DNA of 64,000 nt from Devosia neptuniae (GTDB taxonomy: Bacteria > Pseudomonadota > Alphaproteobacteria > Rhizobiales > Devosiaceae). Below are positions 1 through 12,098 of the stretch, in pieces; the first letter of the stretch is position 1, and each line of letters starts with the position of its first letter. The stretch spans positions 3,158,501 through 3,222,500 of the forward strand of contig NZ_CP104965.1 of the NCBI RefSeq assembly GCF_025452235.1, given 5' to 3'. Position numbers and translations under genes: made by a program. The notes below the pieces were generated by a model. It was not told where the DNA came from. It saw only the letters and a program-made list of their open reading frames with translations, and did no database searches.

Positions 1-2480
1 TCGAGACGACCCCGGGCCGCATGCTGATCGGTCAGATTCTTCCCAAGCATCCTGCTGTGCCGTTCTCCACGGCCAACCAGCTGATGACCAAGAAGATGAT
101 CTCCAAGATGATCGACACGGTTTACCGTGGCTGCGGTCAGAAAGAGACCGTGATCTTCTGTGACCGCGTGATGCAGCTTGGCTTCAAGAACGCGTGTGAC
201 GCCGGCATCTCGTTCGGCAAGGACGACATGGTTATCCCGCCGTCCAAGTACACGATCGTGGAAGCCGCCCGTAAGCAGGTCGAAGAGTTCGAGCAGCAGT
301 ACAATGACGGCCTGATCACTCAGGGCGAAAAGTACAACAAGGTGGTCGACGCCTGGGCCAAGTGTGGTGACAAGGTTGCCGAAGAGATGATGAAGGGCAT
401 TGCGGCCGTTCAGATCGACAAGGAAACCGGTCGTCAAAAGCCGATCAACTCGGTCTACATGATGAGCCATTCGGGTGCCCGTGGTTCCCCGGCCCAGATG
501 AAGCAGCTTGCCGGTATGCGCGGCCTGATGGCGCGTCCCGACGGCTCGATCATCGAGACCCCGATCACGGCTAACTTCAAGGAAGGCCTGAACGTTCTCG
601 AGTACTTCAACTCGACCCACGGTGCCCGTAAGGGTCTGGCCGACACCGCGCTCAAGACTGCGAACTCGGGTTACCTGACCCGTCGTCTCGTGGACGTGGC
701 GCAGGACGCCATCATCGTGGCCACCGATTGCGGCACCGAGCGTGGCCTCACCATGGAGCCCATCGTCGATGCCGGCCAGATCGTTGCGTCGATCGGCCAG
801 CGCGTGCTGGGCCGCACGGCAGCTGACGACATCAACCATCCGCTGACCGGCGATCTGATCGCCGCCAAGGGGACGTTGCTGGAAGAAAAGCATGTCGACA
901 TCATCGAGGAAGCCCGGATCCAGTCGATCCGTATCCGCTCCCCGCTGACTTGCGACATGCGCCAGGGGACCTGCGCGGCCTGCTATGGCCGTGACCTTGC
1001 TCGCGGCACGCCCGTGAACATGGGTGAAGCTGTCGGCGTTATCGCCGCTCAGTCGATCGGTGAACCCGGCACGCAGCTCACCATGCGCACGTTCCACATC
1101 GGTGGTACGGCTCAGGTGGTCGATAGCTCGTTCCTGGAATCGGGTGCTGAAGGCAAGATCGCCATCCGTAACCCCAACGTTGCCAAGGTCGAGGGCGGCA
1201 AGCTTGTCGTCATGGCCCGTAACGTGTCGCTCGCCATTCTCGATGCCGACGGCAAGGAACGCACCACCCACAAGGTGACCTATGGTTCCAAGCTGCTGGT
1301 CAAGGAAGGCGACATGGTTCGTCGTGGCCAGCGTCTGGCCGAATGGGACCCCTACACCCGTCCGATCCTCGCTGAAGTCGAGGGTGAGGTCGTGTTCGAG
1401 GATCTCGTTGACGGTGCATCGGTTGCGGAAAACACCGACGAGGCAACGGGCTTCACCAAGCGCGTTGTCATCGATTGGCGCACCAATCAGCGCGGTGACG
1501 GCCTCAAGCCGGCCCTCGCGATTGCTCGCGGCGGTGTGGTTGCCAAGGTGGATCGTGGCGGCGACGCCCGTTATCTGCTCTCGGTCGATGCCGTTATCAA
1601 CGTGGAGCCCGGCGAGAAGGTCGCGCCCGGCGACGTGCTGGCCCGTATTCCGCTGGAATCGGCCAAGACCAAGGACATCACGGGCGGTCTGCCGCGCGTG
1701 GCTGAATTGTTCGAAGCACGCCGTCCCAAGGATCACGCCATCATCGCCGAGATCGATGGTACGATCCGTTTCGGTCGCGACTACAAGAACAAGCGTCGCG
1801 TCATCATCGAGCCGAACGAAGAAGGTGCAGATCCGGTTGAATACCTGATCCCGAAGGGCAAGCCCTTCCATCTTCAGGAAGGCGACCCGATCGAAAAGGG
1901 CGAATACATCCTCGACGGCAACCCGGCGCCGCACGACATTCTGGCCATCAAGGGCGTGGAAGAGCTTGCTCGTTACCTCGTCAATGAAATCCAGGAAGTT
2001 TATCGTCTGCAGGGCGTGTTGATCAACGACAAGCACATCGAGGTGATCGTTCGCCAGATGCTGCAGAAGGTCGAGATCGTGGATCCAGGTGAGTCTGGCC
2101 TGCTCAAGGACGAGCAGCTCGACAAGCTGGACTTTGACGAGCTCAACGATGCTCTGGTCGCTGAAGGCAAGAAGCCTGCGACGGCCAATCCGGTGCTGCT
2201 GGGCATCACCAAGGCATCGCTGCAGACCCGTTCGTTCATCTCGGCTGCTTCGTTCCAGGAAACCACCCGCGTCCTCACGGAAGCGGCAGTGTCCGGCAAG
2301 GCCGATCTGCTCGAAGGTCTCAAGGAGAACGTCATCGTCGGCCGCCTGATCCCGGCTGGTACCGGTGCTGGCATCTCCTCGGCCAAGTTGATCGCCACCA
2401 AGCGCGACGACCTGATCCTCGACGAGCGCCGCCGCCAGGCCAACACCCAGGCGATCCCGGCTCCGACCGCCGCCGAGTAA
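1..2480 (+). CDS. rpoC: RNA polymerase subunit beta' (3' part)
   Basis: Largest subunit of DNA-dependent RNA polymerase. The gene enters from the left edge, so only the last 825 codons (from base 3) are visible. The second zinc-site cysteines are at codons starting 729, 951, 972 and 981, followed by the bridge-helix/trigger-loop stretch [20 protein letters not shown] (from about 1024). The C-terminus with repeated sandwich-barrel segments is intact. The first ATG in the window (21) is internal, not the start. A terminator follows at 2508, so transcription ends here and the ribosomal str operon is a separate unit. Confidence 0.98.
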   Translation, partial: ETTPGRMLIGQILPKHPAVPFSTANQLMTKKMISKMIDTVYRGCGQKETVIFCDRVMQLGFKNACDAGISFGKDDMVIPPSKYTIVEAARKQVEEFEQQYNDGLITQGEKYNKVVDAWAKCGDKVAEEMMKGIAAVQIDKETGRQKPINSVYMMSHSGARGSPAQMKQLAGMRGLMARPDGSIIETPITANFKEGLNVLEYFNSTHGARKGLADTALKTANSGYLTRRLVDVAQDAIIVATDCGTERGLTMEPIVDAGQIVASIGQRVLGRTAADDINHPLTGDLIAAKGTLLEEKHVDIIEEARIQSIRIRSPLTCDMRQGTCAACYGRDLARGTPVNMGEAVGVIAAQSIGEPGTQLTMRTFHIGGTAQVVDSSFLESGAEGKIAIRNPNVAKVEGGKLVVMARNVSLAILDADGKERTTHKVTYGSKLLVKEGDMVRRGQRLAEWDPYTRPILAEVEGEVVFEDLVDGASVAENTDEATGFTKRVVIDWRTNQRGDGLKPALAIARGGVVAKVDRGGDARYLLSVDAVINVEPGEKVAPGDVLARIPLESAKTKDITGGLPRVAELFEARRPKDHAIIAEIDGTIRFGRDYKNKRRVIIEPNEEGADPVEYLIPKGKPFHLQEGDPIEKGEYILDGNPAPHDILAIKGVEELARYLVNEIQEVYRLQGVLINDKHIEVIVRQMLQKVEIVDPGESGLLKDEQLDKLDFDELNDALVAEGKKPATANPVLLGITKASLQTRSFISAASFQETTRVLTEAAVSGKADLLEGLKENVIVGRLIPAGTGAGISSAKLIATKRDDLILDERRRQANTQAIPAPTAAE

Positions 2481-2507
2481 GCGACGCAACAAATCCGAAT
2501 TTGAGGG

Positions 2508-2535
2508 AAGGGGGCCGCAAGGCTCCCTTTTCTTT
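2508..2535 (+). terminator. Intrinsic terminator of rpoC
   Basis: A 9-bp stem (2508-2516 with 2521-2529, one G-T pair) closes a GCAA tetraloop and runs into a T-rich tail. It lies 28 bases after the rpoC stop codon. Confidence 0.85.
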
Positions 2536-2632
2536 TGGGCCTGTGCATTGTCAACGAACTGCCATTGGCCCGTAGCCGGACCGACACGTAGCCGCGCTAG
2601 CAGCGGATCACTTCCTTTTCCGGAGATGATCC

Positions 2633-3931
2633 ATGTCCAAGAAGACGCTGCTTGCCGCGCTGGCCGTCGCGATGCTTTCAACTTCTGCCTTCGCCCAGAC
2701 CCAATTCGACGCGACCCTCAAGGCCCATGCCGAACTGCCGGCGCAGACTTTCGTGCCCGCTCCGGCCAACGCGCCCTATAGCCTCAACATGTCGGGCCGC
2801 TTCACCTCGGGCACCCGGGTCGAGACACCCTATGGCTGGGCCAATCCGGCCTCCGGCATTGCCATGCCGTTTCCCGGCCAGCCGCTGCAAGGCATGTCGG
2901 GCGTGCGCTCGCTGGACGATGATCGCTTCCTGCTGCTGACCGACAATGGCTTCGGCAACAAGGCCAATTCGTCCGACGCCATGCTGATGTTCAACATCCT
3001 GAAGATGGACTGGGAAGCCGGCAAAGTCGGCATTGAGCGCACGGTGTTCCTCAAGGATCCCAACCGCGTCGTGCCATTCCCGATCGTCACCGAGCATAGC
3101 GACACCCGCTATCTGACCGGCGCCGATTTCGACCCGGAATCCATCCAGCCGGTCGGCGAGAACTACTGGATCGGCGACGAGTTCGGCCCCTGGCTGATCG
3201 AAGTCGATGCGAACGGCGTCGTGCTGCAGGTCATCGCCACCAATCCGGGCGGCGTTGATTACAAGTCGCCCGACAACCAGTTCGTCTCGACCCCGGCTGC
3301 AGGCGCCGTTCCGACCGGCGTGAACACCGGCCGCTCGGGCGGCTATGAAGGCATGGCCCAGTCGATCGATGGCAAGACGCTCTATCCGTTGCTGGAAAAG
3401 CCGTTCTACGACGAAGAGGCCAAGGCCCTCGAGCTGATCGATGGCAAGCCGGTCCTGCGCATGCTGGAATTCGACGTCGCCAGCGCCAGCTGGAATGACA
3501 AGGTCCGCTACTACCCGCTCGAAGACGCCACCCACGCGATCGGCGATTTCAACATCATCGATGGCACCCGCGGGCTGATCATCGAACGCGACAATGGAGA
3601 AGGCGACGATGGCCGCGAAAAGGCCGCTGCCTTCAAGCGTATCTATCTCGTCGATCTGGAAAAGGCCGATGCCAACGGCGTGCTGGAAAAGCTGGCCTAT
3701 ATCGACCTGATGGCGATCAAGGACCCCGACGGCATCGGGCCGCGCGGCACCAAGGACGGCGTATTCACCTTCCCCTTCGTCACCATCGAAGACGTCGATC
3801 TGGTCGACCCGACCACGATCATCGTCGCCAATGACAACAACTATCCCGGCTCGACGGGCCGCGAAGCCGGCCGTGCCGACGACAACGAATATATCCTGCT
3901 CGACGTCGCCGACTTCCTCAAAGCCGAATAA
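2633..3931 (+). CDS. Exported esterase-like/phytase-like protein
   Basis: 432 residues starting with a clear Sec signal peptide (cleavage near Ala-Phe-Ala, residue 21). The body matches the 'esterase-like activity of phytase' family, a six-bladed propeller-like fold. Typical features are an early GVRSLDDDRFLLLTDNGFG stretch, DFDPESI, GDEFGPWLIEVD, a GYEGMAQS motif and a C-terminal VANDNNYPGS motif. It is probably periplasmic. The substrate is unknown, and the phytase name comes from the family rather than from anything shown here. GGAG lies 7 bases before the ATG. It is a single-gene unit ending at a strong bidirectional hairpin. Its position between rpoC and rpsL is unusual. Confidence 0.85.
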   Translation: MSKKTLLAALAVAMLSTSAFAQTQFDATLKAHAELPAQTFVPAPANAPYSLNMSGRFTSGTRVETPYGWANPASGIAMPFPGQPLQGMSGVRSLDDDRFLLLTDNGFGNKANSSDAMLMFNILKMDWEAGKVGIERTVFLKDPNRVVPFPIVTEHSDTRYLTGADFDPESIQPVGENYWIGDEFGPWLIEVDANGVVLQVIATNPGGVDYKSPDNQFVSTPAAGAVPTGVNTGRSGGYEGMAQSIDGKTLYPLLEKPFYDEEAKALELIDGKPVLRMLEFDVASASWNDKVRYYPLEDATHAIGDFNIIDGTRGLIIERDNGEGDDGREKAAAFKRIYLVDLEKADANGVLEKLAYIDLMAIKDPDGIGPRGTKDGVFTFPFVTIEDVDLVDPTTIIVANDNNYPGSTGREAGRADDNEYILLDVADFLKAE

Positions 3932-3953
3932 CCGCACCGCGCGCCAGAAATGC

Positions 3954-3980
3954 AAAAGGGGCCGAAAGGCCCCTTTTATT
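3954..3980. terminator. Bidirectional intrinsic terminator
   Basis: A 10-bp perfect stem (3954-3963 with 3968-3977) with a GAAA tetraloop has A-runs and T-runs on its two flanks. It sits between two convergent genes and can serve both. Confidence 0.88.
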
Positions 3981-3999
3981 TGTCGCCATGTAGGTCAGC

Positions 4000-4467
4000 C
4001 TAGCTCTTATAGCCGACATGGTCGGCAAACTGCTCGACCACCATCTTCCACAGTGAGAACTGGGAATCGAGATATTTGGCGCTGACACCCTGGACCAGGT
4101 CGAGATCCATTTCGACGCAGGCGTCCTTGTCCTGGTCGAGATAGGCGCGGCTGAAGCGCTTGTTGAAGTTCCAGTCGTTGATCTGTTCCAGGGTCGGCTT
4201 GATATCGAGGAAACCGAGATAGAAGTTGAGGTCTTCGCAATTCTTGTTGTTGGTGCAATTGCGGAAATAGACCTGATAGGCGACCCCGTTGATCTCGCCG
4301 GTGATCTGCGGATCGCCATTGGACTGCTTGGTCATCGAGGCGTCGCCATAGTTCTTGGCGATGCTGAGGATTTCGTCGGTATTGGCGCCCGTCACCGCCT
4401 GGGCCTGTGCCGATACGGTCAGAGCCAGGCCGAGGGCCGTGCCGGCGATCATCGAGGTAAATTTCAT
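4000..4467 (-). CDS. YbjN-domain exported protein
   Basis: 155 residues with an N-terminal signal peptide ending near Ala-Gln-Ala (residues 20-23). The remainder resembles the YbjN (PF10722) sensory-transduction-like fold: an Asn/Asp-rich GVAYQVYFRNC segment, a cysteine pair (NCTNNKNCEDL), LDIKPTLEQINDWN, and a final amphipathic helix. YbjN proteins are poorly understood; in enterobacteria they affect stress and motility. A GGGAGA ribosome site lies 7 bases before the ATG. It is monocistronic and convergent with the phytase-like gene. Confidence 0.78.
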   Translation of the reverse strand: MKFTSMIAGTALGLALTVSAQAQAVTGANTDEILSIAKNYGDASMTKQSNGDPQITGEINGVAYQVYFRNCTNNKNCEDLNFYLGFLDIKPTLEQINDWNFNKRFSRAYLDQDKDACVEMDLDLVQGVSAKYLDSQFSLWKMVVEQFADHVGYKS

Positions 4468-4967
4468 GGCAGTCTCCCTTGTCCGGCTCTCTGCTTGGCC
4501 GGCGATTCAATGGGATCGATATCGATCGGGCTGAATGCTACACGTTTCGCGATGACCCGAAAATGACCGTTTGGTAAAATGCTGGCAGGGGGGCAGGGCA
4601 GGGATGGATTTTCGTTCGCCCAGTCACGGACGCCAAACCATTGCAAGCCTACGCATAGCTCCACCACGGATTTTTCATGAAAGAATCCTTGACGGGGCGA
4701 GTCATCGGCTCTAAACAGCGCCTACCTTAGCGGTCGGTCGTGAATGTCACACCGGGTCCCTGCCATCTAGCGCGGGAATCCAGGACACTCAAACACACTG
4801 TCGGGTAGTTAGACGAAGCAAATCCTTGTGCGCATGACTGCGGCCGGTTTCGGTCTGTGGTCCGCTGCAATAAAGGCGCCGCCGTATCCCCTGATTGGGG
4901 TCGGATGAGCGCCGTTTTGGTTTGCTTGTCTAGACCGAAAACTATTTTGGACGATGGAAAGAGCGCA
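4468..4967. other. 500-bp intergenic region before rpsL
   Basis: This gap carries the divergent promoters of the YbjN gene and the str operon. I see one credible promoter for the plus strand (4689-4717) and no convincing extra gene; the short ORFs here have poor ribosome sites. A leader of roughly 240 bases would precede rpsL if that promoter is used. Confidence 0.5.
4689..4717 (+). promoter_or_regulatory. Predicted promoter of the str operon
   Basis: TTGACG (4689-4694) and TAAACA (4712-4717) are separated by exactly 17 bases, upstream of rpsL. This is a prediction by eye. Confidence 0.42.
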
Positions 4968-5339
4968 ATGCCCACCATTAATCAGCTGATCCGCAAACCA
5001 CGCGCCAGCAAGCCAAAGCGGAACAAGGTTCCGGCCATGGAAGCAAACCCGCAGAAGCGCGGCGTTTGTTCTCGTGTGTATACGACGACCCCGAAGAAGC
5101 CGAACTCGGCTCTGCGCAAGGTTGCCAAGGTTCGCCTGACCAATCAGCGCGAAGTGATCTCGTATATTCCGGGTGAAGGCCACAACCTGCAGGAGCACTC
5201 CGTGGTCCTGATCCGTGGCGGCCGCGTTCGCGACCTTCCCGGCGTTCGTTATCACGTGCTCCGCGGCGTTCTCGACACGCAGAGCGTCAAGGACCGCAAG
5301 CAACGCCGTTCGAAGTACGGCGCGAAGCGTCCGAAGTAA
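4968..5339 (+). CDS. rpsL: 30S ribosomal protein S12
   Basis: 123 residues; first gene of the str operon. S12 lines the decoding centre and is the streptomycin-resistance locus. I chose the start at MPTINQL, the family's standard N-terminus; the upstream GTG at 4857 is not needed. The decoding loop [10 protein letters not shown] (Lys43, Lys44) is normal. At the second streptomycin hot spot the sequence reads [13 protein letters not shown], so position 88 is Arg (codon CGC) where most bacteria have Lys. Followed by rpsG after 12 bases. Confidence 0.97.
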   Translation: MPTINQLIRKPRASKPKRNKVPAMEANPQKRGVCSRVYTTTPKKPNSALRKVAKVRLTNQREVISYIPGEGHNLQEHSVVLIRGGRVRDLPGVRYHVLRGVLDTQSVKDRKQRRSKYGAKRPK

Positions 5340-5351
5340 GGAGATCGAGAT

Positions 5352-5822
5352 ATGTCCCGTCGTCACCGCGCAGAAAAACGCGACGTTATCCCGGACGCCA
5401 AGTTTGGCGATCTGGTCCTTACCAAGTTCATGAACTCGCTCATGAAGGACGGCAAGAAGTCGGCTGCCGAAAGCATCGTTTACGGTGCCTTCGATATCGT
5501 CGAAGCCAAGTCCAAGCAGGACCCCATCACGGTGTTCCACACCGCGCTCGACAACATCCGCCCGGCGGTTGAAGTTCGTTCGCGTCGTGTTGGCGGCGCC
5601 ACCTATCAGGTCCCGGTTGAAGTTCGCACCGATCGTCAGCAGGCCCTGGCCATTCGCTGGCTGATCGAATCCGCCCGCAAGCGCGGTGAGAACACCATGC
5701 GTGAACGCCTGTCGGGCGAGCTCATGGATGCTCTCAATGGTCGCGGCCAGGCCGTCAAGAAGCGCGAAGATACGCACCGTATGGCTGACGCCAACCGTGC
5801 CTTCTCGCACTACCGCTGGTAG
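5352..5822 (+). CDS. rpsG: 30S ribosomal protein S7
   Basis: 156 residues, the usual length. S7 nucleates assembly of the 30S head by binding the 3' major domain of 16S rRNA. It begins [12 protein letters not shown] and ends in the YRW motif typical of bacterial S7. Ribosome site AAGGAG overlaps the rpsL stop. In other bacteria S7 is the autoregulator of this operon; I cannot recognise its mRNA target here. Confidence 0.97.
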   Translation: MSRRHRAEKRDVIPDAKFGDLVLTKFMNSLMKDGKKSAAESIVYGAFDIVEAKSKQDPITVFHTALDNIRPAVEVRSRRVGGATYQVPVEVRTDRQQALAIRWLIESARKRGENTMRERLSGELMDALNGRGQAVKKREDTHRMADANRAFSHYRW

Positions 5823-5834
5823 TAGGAGAGCTTT

Positions 5835-7925
5835 ATGGCACGCGAATATCCGATCAATCTGTATCGTAACTTCGGCATCATGGCTCACATTGATGCTGGC
5901 AAGACGACCACGACTGAACGCATCCTCTACTATACCGGCAAGTCCCATAAGATCGGCGAAGTCCATGACGGCGCCGCGACCATGGACTGGATGGAGCAGG
6001 AGCAGGAACGCGGTATCACCATCACGTCTGCTGCCACCACGACCTTCTGGAAGGATCGTAATGGCACGATGCACCGCTTCAACATCATCGACACCCCCGG
6101 CCACGTGGACTTCACCATCGAAGTCGAACGTTCGCTGCGCGTGCTCGACGGTGCGGTAGCGCTGCTCGACGCCAATGCCGGTGTTGAGCCCCAGACCGAG
6201 ACCGTCTGGCGCCAGGCCGACAAGTATGACGTTCCGCGCATGATCTTCGTCAACAAGATGGACAAGATCGGCGCCGACTTCTACCGCTGCGTGGAAATGA
6301 TCGGCTCGCGCCTCGGCGCCAAGGCCGTTCCCGTCCAGCTGCCGATCGGCGCTGAGAACGAGTTCAAGGGCGTTGTCGATCTGATCGAGATGAACGCACT
6401 GGTCTGGCGCAACGAAGAGCTGGGCGCACAGTGGGACGTGGTTGAGATCCCTGAAGATCTCAAGGAACGTGCTGCTGAATACCGCGAAAAGATGATCGAA
6501 GCCGCCGTCGAAATCGACGACGACGCGATGGAAGCCTATTTGAACGGCGATCTGCCGAACAATGACACCATCCGTCGCCTGCTGCGTCGTGGCACGATCG
6601 ACACCAAGTTCTTCCTGGTGTTCGCCGGTTCGGCCTTCAAGAACAAGGGCGTTCAGCCCCTGCTCGATGGCGTTATCGACTTCCTGCCGTCGCCTGCCGA
6701 CGTTCCGGCCATCCAGGGCATCGATGCCCGTACGGAACAGCCGATCGAGCGTCATGCCGACGACAGCGAGCCGCTGGCCATGCTGGCATTCAAGATCGCC
6801 AACGACCCGCATATGGGTACGCTGACGTTCTGCCGCATCTACTCGGGCAAGCTCGAGCAGGGCATGATGCTTGAGAATACCGTCAAGGAAAAGCGCGAGC
6901 GCGTTGGTCGCCTGTTCCAGATGCATGCGAATAGCCGCGAGCAGATCACGGAAGCCTATGCAGGCGACATCGTGGCTATCGTTGGCCTCAAGGACACCAC
7001 GACCGGTGATACGCTCTGCCCGCAGAACGCACAGGTCATCCTTGAACGCATGATCTTCCCCGAGCCGGTTATCGACATCTCGGTGGAACCCAAGTCCAAG
7101 GCCGACCAGGAAAAGATGGGCCTCGCGCTCAATCGTCTGGCTGCCGAAGATCCGACGTTCCGCGTCAAGACCGACGAAGAATCCGGCCAGACCATCATTT
7201 CGGGCATGGGCGAACTTCACCTCGACATCCTCGTCGACCGTATGCGTCGCGAGTTTAAGGTCGAGGCCAATATCGGTCAGCCGCAGGTGGCTTATCGCGA
7301 AACCATCACCAAGTCGGCTTCCGTGGATTATACCCACAAGAAGCAGTCGGGTGGTTCGGGCCAGTTTGCTCGCGTCAAGCTCACTGTTGAGCCCAGCGAA
7401 GTCGGCAAGGGTCTGGAATTCGTGAACGCCGTCGTCGGCGGTTCGGTGCCCAAGGAATATATCCCGGGCGTCGAAAAGGGCGTGAAGTCGGTGATGTCGG
7501 CCGGTCCGCTGATCGGGTTCCCGATCGTTGACGTCAAGGTGACGCTGACTGAAGGCGCCTACCACGACGTTGACTCCTCGGTGCTGGCATTCGAAATCGC
7601 CGGCCGTGCAGGTTTCAACGAAGGCCTTCGCAAGGCGGCTCCCAAGATCCTGGAGCCGATCATGAAGGTTGAAGTTGTGACGCCGGAAGACTACATGGGC
7701 GACGTCATCGGTGACCTGAATTCCCGACGCGGTCAGATCCACGGCACTGAAAGCCGCGGCATCCTCCAGGTTGTGAATGCCTATGTCCCGCTCGCGAACA
7801 TGTTCGGGTATGTGAACTCGCTGCGCTCCATGAGCCAGGGTCGTGCGCAGTACTCGATGACGTTCGACCATTACGAGCAGGTTCCGCAGGCAGTCGCCGA
7901 CGAAGTCCAGGCCAAGTACGCCTAA
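5835..7925 (+). CDS. fusA: Elongation factor G
   Basis: 696 residues, full length. This GTPase drives translocation of tRNA-mRNA on the ribosome and helps RRF recycle ribosomes. P-loop AHIDAGKT is at 17-24, DTPGH at 86-90 and NKMDK at 140-144, followed by the tRNA-mimicking domains III-V. TAGGAGAG precedes the ATG. Third gene of the str operon, followed by tuf after 55 bases. A 1020-codon open frame on the opposite strand across rpsL-fusA is a coding-strand shadow. Confidence 0.98.
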   Translation: MAREYPINLYRNFGIMAHIDAGKTTTTERILYYTGKSHKIGEVHDGAATMDWMEQEQERGITITSAATTTFWKDRNGTMHRFNIIDTPGHVDFTIEVERSLRVLDGAVALLDANAGVEPQTETVWRQADKYDVPRMIFVNKMDKIGADFYRCVEMIGSRLGAKAVPVQLPIGAENEFKGVVDLIEMNALVWRNEELGAQWDVVEIPEDLKERAAEYREKMIEAAVEIDDDAMEAYLNGDLPNNDTIRRLLRRGTIDTKFFLVFAGSAFKNKGVQPLLDGVIDFLPSPADVPAIQGIDARTEQPIERHADDSEPLAMLAFKIANDPHMGTLTFCRIYSGKLEQGMMLENTVKEKRERVGRLFQMHANSREQITEAYAGDIVAIVGLKDTTTGDTLCPQNAQVILERMIFPEPVIDISVEPKSKADQEKMGLALNRLAAEDPTFRVKTDEESGQTIISGMGELHLDILVDRMRREFKVEANIGQPQVAYRETITKSASVDYTHKKQSGGSGQFARVKLTVEPSEVGKGLEFVNAVVGGSVPKEYIPGVEKGVKSVMSAGPLIGFPIVDVKVTLTEGAYHDVDSSVLAFEIAGRAGFNEGLRKAAPKILEPIMKVEVVTPEDYMGDVIGDLNSRRGQIHGTESRGILQVVNAYVPLANMFGYVNSLRSMSQGRAQYSMTFDHYEQVPQAVADEVQAKYA

Positions 7926-7980
7926 ATAATAAACTGAAACTCAAGGTTGGCCGAGCGGCTAACGAATACGGAGAGAAGCG

Positions 7981-9171
<1,191 letters not shown>

Positions 9172-9186
9172 GCCCATAAAGATATT

Positions 9187-9214
9187 CGCGGCGCGCGGAT
9201 GAACGCGCGCCGCG
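9187..9214 (+). other. GC-rich hairpin between tuf and rpsJ
   Basis: An 11-bp perfect stem (9187-9197 with 9204-9214) with a 6-base loop. There is no real T-tract, so it may be a processing or partial termination site between the str and S10 units rather than a full terminator. Confidence 0.6.
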
Positions 9215-9239
9215 ATCCATTTTCGTCAGGATTTACAAG

Positions 9240-9548
9240 ATGAACGGTCAGAATATTCGCATCCGCCTTAAGGCGTTTGACCATCGCGTTCTCGACGCTT
9301 CCACGCGCGAGATCGTGTCGACGGCCAAGCGTACGGGCGCGCAGGTTCGCGGGCCGATCCCGCTGCCGACGCGAATCGACAAATTTACCGTGAACCGCTC
9401 GCCGCATATCGATAAGAAGGCACGCGAGCAGTTCGAGATTCGGACCCACAAGCGTCTTCTGGACATCGTGGACCCGACTCCCCAGACGGTCGATGCTTTG
9501 ATGAAGCTCGATCTCGCCGCCGGCGTCGACGTCGAAATCAAGCTCTAA
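9240..9548 (+). CDS. rpsJ: 30S ribosomal protein S10
   Basis: 102 residues, standard length. S10 belongs to the 30S head and also acts with NusB in antitermination of rRNA operons. Conserved FDHRVLD, GPIPLPT and the C-terminal VDVEIKL strand are visible. GTCAGGA lies about 8 bases before the ATG. First gene of the S10 operon. Confidence 0.97.
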   Translation: MNGQNIRIRLKAFDHRVLDASTREIVSTAKRTGAQVRGPIPLPTRIDKFTVNRSPHIDKKAREQFEIRTHKRLLDIVDPTPQTVDALMKLDLAAGVDVEIKL

Positions 9549-9631
9549 AACTAAGAGTTTCCGCGCTCACCAAATAAAGGGTCCTCTGAAGCCATGACCC
9601 GGTGCAGCGCCAAGAGAGAAGGTAATAACCG

Positions 9632-10333
9632 ATGCGTTCTGGATTGATCGCACAGAAGCTGGGCATGACCCGCATTTTCGCAGAGGACGGCTCGCACGTT
9701 CCGGTGACCGTGCTGAGCTTGCAGAACTGCCAGGTGGTAGGCCAGCGGACCGCTGATAAAGACGGCTATGTCGCGCTGCAGCTCGGCGCTGGACAGGCCA
9801 AGGCCAAGAACACGACCAAGGCAGAGCGCGGCCAGTTCGCCGTCGCCAAGGTCGAGCCCAAGCGCCATGTCGCTGAATTCCGCGTGGACGAAGCCAACCT
9901 CATCGAGGTCGGTGCAACGCTCCAGGCCGACCATTTCGTCGAAGGCCAGCTGGTGGACGTCACCGGTACTTCGATCGGTAAGGGTTTTGCCGGCGGTATG
10001 AAGCGCTGGAACTTCGGCGGCCTGCGTGCAACGCACGGCGTGTCGGTGTCGCACCGCTCGATCGGTTCTACCGGTGGTCGTCAGGACCCTGGTCGTACCT
10101 TCAAGAACAAGAAGATGCCGGGCCACATGGGCGATCGTCGCATCACCACGCAGAACGTGAAGGTCGTCAAGACCGACATCGAGCGTGGCCTGATCATGAT
10201 CCAGGGTTCGGTTCCTGGCGCCAAGGGCGCCTGGATCATGGTCAAGGACGCTGTCAAGAAGCCTGCTCCCAAGGACGCCCAGTTCCCGGGTTCGTTCAAG
10301 GCCGCTGCAGACGTTGCAGGGGAAGCGAAATAA
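9632..10333 (+). CDS. rplC: 50S ribosomal protein L3
   Basis: 233 residues, with the long central loop that reaches the peptidyl-transferase centre ([22 protein letters not shown]). The C-terminal extension beyond residue 205, rich in Ala and Lys, is common in alphaproteobacteria. Ribosome site GAGAAGG. The stop codon overlaps the rplD start (TAATG), implying translational coupling. Confidence 0.97.
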   Translation: MRSGLIAQKLGMTRIFAEDGSHVPVTVLSLQNCQVVGQRTADKDGYVALQLGAGQAKAKNTTKAERGQFAVAKVEPKRHVAEFRVDEANLIEVGATLQADHFVEGQLVDVTGTSIGKGFAGGMKRWNFGGLRATHGVSVSHRSIGSTGGRQDPGRTFKNKKMPGHMGDRRITTQNVKVVKTDIERGLIMIQGSVPGAKGAWIMVKDAVKKPAPKDAQFPGSFKAAADVAGEAK

Positions 10334-10950
10334 TGGAACTCCAGGTTACAAGTCTCGACGGCAAGTCCGTCGGCAAGATCGAGCTGGCTGATGACGTGTT
10401 CGGTTTGGAAGTCCGTCAGGACATCCTGCACCGCATGGTTCGTTACCAGCAGCTGAAGGCAATGTCCGGCACGCACGACGTCAAGAATCGTTCGGAAGGC
10501 GTTCGCACCGGCAAGAAGTTCAAGAAGCAGAAGGGCGGCGGTGCTCGTCACGGCGATCGCAAGGCTCCCCAGTTCCGTGGTGGTGGCCGTGCATTCGGTC
10601 CGACCCCGCGCAGCCATGCCATTGATCTTCCCAAGAAGGTTCGCGCTCTGGCTCTCAAGCACGCTCTGTCGGCCAAGGCCGCTGCAGGCGAGCTGATTGT
10701 GCTGGACAGCGTCACGACTTCGGCTCCGAAGACCGCGACCCTGCGCACCACCTTCGGCAAGCTCGAATGGCTGAACGCGCTGATCATCGACGGTGCTGCT
10801 GTCGACCAGAACTTCGCTCTGGCCGCTCGCAACATCCCGCATATCGACGTGCTGCCGGTGCAGGGGATCAACGTTGTTTCGATCCTCAAGCGCAACAAGC
10901 TCGTCCTGACCAAGGCAGCGCTCGAAGCGCTGGAAGCGAGGTTCGCATGA
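10333..10950 (+). CDS. rplD: 50S ribosomal protein L4
   Basis: 205 residues. L4 lines the exit tunnel; in enterobacteria it also represses its own operon. The tunnel loop [18 protein letters not shown] is present. It overlaps rplC by one base and rplW by four (ATGA). Confidence 0.97.
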   Translation: MELQVTSLDGKSVGKIELADDVFGLEVRQDILHRMVRYQQLKAMSGTHDVKNRSEGVRTGKKFKKQKGGGARHGDRKAPQFRGGGRAFGPTPRSHAIDLPKKVRALALKHALSAKAAAGELIVLDSVTTSAPKTATLRTTFGKLEWLNALIIDGAAVDQNFALAARNIPHIDVLPVQGINVVSILKRNKLVLTKAALEALEARFA

Positions 10951-11240
10951 ACAAGCTCAGCGCTTATGACATCGTCCGTAACCCCGTCGTGACCGAAAAG
11001 TCGACGATGGCTTCGGAACATAACCAGGTCGTTTTCGACGTGGCGATCGATGCCAACAAGACCGAGATCAAGGCTGCCGTCGAGCAGCTCTTCTCGGTCA
11101 AGGTCAAGGCCGTGAACACCCTGGTCCGCAAGGGCAAGGTGAAGCGGTTCCGTGGTCACATCGGTACGCGCAACGACGTCAAGAAGGCCGTTGTTACCCT
11201 CGTCGACGGCCAGTCGATCGATATTTCGACCGGCCTCTAA
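10947..11240 (+). CDS. rplW: 50S ribosomal protein L23
   Basis: 97 residues from the ATG that overlaps the rplD stop; an upstream in-frame extension (from 10767) lies inside rplD and is not used. L23 sits at the tunnel exit and docks trigger factor and SRP. Typical motifs are [17 protein letters not shown] and [11 protein letters not shown]. Confidence 0.97.
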   Translation: MNKLSAYDIVRNPVVTEKSTMASEHNQVVFDVAIDANKTEIKAAVEQLFSVKVKAVNTLVRKGKVKRFRGHIGTRNDVKKAVVTLVDGQSIDISTGL

Positions 11241-11255
11241 GGGACAGAGACAAAA

Positions 11256-12095
11256 ATGGCTCTTAAAACTTACAATCCCACCTCCGAAGGCCGTCGCCAG
11301 CTCGTGACGACTGACCGTTCGGAACTCTGGAAGGGTGCTCCGGTCAAGACTCTGACCGAAGGTCTCTCCAAGTCCGGTGGCCGCAATAATCGTGGTCGCA
11401 TCACTGCCTTCCATCGTGGTGGCGGTCATAAGCGCACCTATCGCCTGATCGATTTCAAGCGCGTCAAGTTTGACGCGGTTGGCACCGTCGAGCGCCTGGA
11501 ATATGACCCCAACCGTACGGCCTGGATCGCTTTGATCAAGTACGAAGACGGTGAACTGGCTTACATCGTTGCGCCGCAGCGTTTGTCGGCTGGCGACAAG
11601 GTCATCTCGTCGATGAATACCGTCGACGTGAAGCCGGGCAATGCCATGCCGCTCGAGCGCATGCCGGTCGGTACGATCGTGCACAATATCGAGCTGAAGC
11701 CCCGCAAGGGTGGCCAGGTCGCCCGTTCGGCTGGTGCTTATGCCCAGTATGTCGGTCGTGACTCCGGTTGGGCGATCCTTCGCCTGAACTCGGGCGAGCA
11801 GCGTCGTGTGCATGGCACTTGCCTTGCAACCGTTGGTGCCGTTTCGAACCAGGATCACTCCAACACCTCGCTCGGCAAGGCCGGTCGTAGCCGTTGGCTG
11901 GGTCGCAAGCCCGTCACCCGCGGCGTGGCCATGAACCCGATCGATCACCCCCACGGTGGTGGTGAAGGTCGTACGTCTGGTGGCCGTCACCCGGTTACTC
12001 CTTGGGGTAAGCCGACCAAGGGCAAGAAGACCCGCAGCAATAAGGCAACGGACAAGTTCATCGTTCGCAGCCGTCACGTGAAGAAGGGCAGGTAA
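11256..12095 (+). CDS. rplB: 50S ribosomal protein L2
   Basis: 279 residues, usual length. L2 is required for subunit association and peptidyl transfer. The signature [19 protein letters not shown], containing the functionally critical histidine, lies near residue 230. The C-terminus is strongly basic ([13 protein letters not shown]). Confidence 0.98.
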   Translation: MALKTYNPTSEGRRQLVTTDRSELWKGAPVKTLTEGLSKSGGRNNRGRITAFHRGGGHKRTYRLIDFKRVKFDAVGTVERLEYDPNRTAWIALIKYEDGELAYIVAPQRLSAGDKVISSMNTVDVKPGNAMPLERMPVGTIVHNIELKPRKGGQVARSAGAYAQYVGRDSGWAILRLNSGEQRRVHGTCLATVGAVSNQDHSNTSLGKAGRSRWLGRKPVTRGVAMNPIDHPHGGGEGRTSGGRHPVTPWGKPTKGKKTRSNKATDKFIVRSRHVKKGR

Positions 12096-12098
12096 GCC

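Noticed and set aside
2678..3955. 425-codon minus-strand frame
   Set aside because: Antisense to the phytase-like gene, low-complexity His/Asp/Gly translation, no ribosome site.
4809..7871. 1020-codon open frame on the minus strand across rpsL, rpsG and fusA
   Set aside because: It is fully antisense to three unmistakable genes. Long antisense frames arise from the biased codon use of highly expressed high-GC genes.
7945..7965. tRNA-like D-arm stretch (GGTTGGCCGAGCGGCTAA) before tuf
   Set aside because: No acceptor, anticodon or T arm follows within the 55-base gap, so it is not a tRNA gene.
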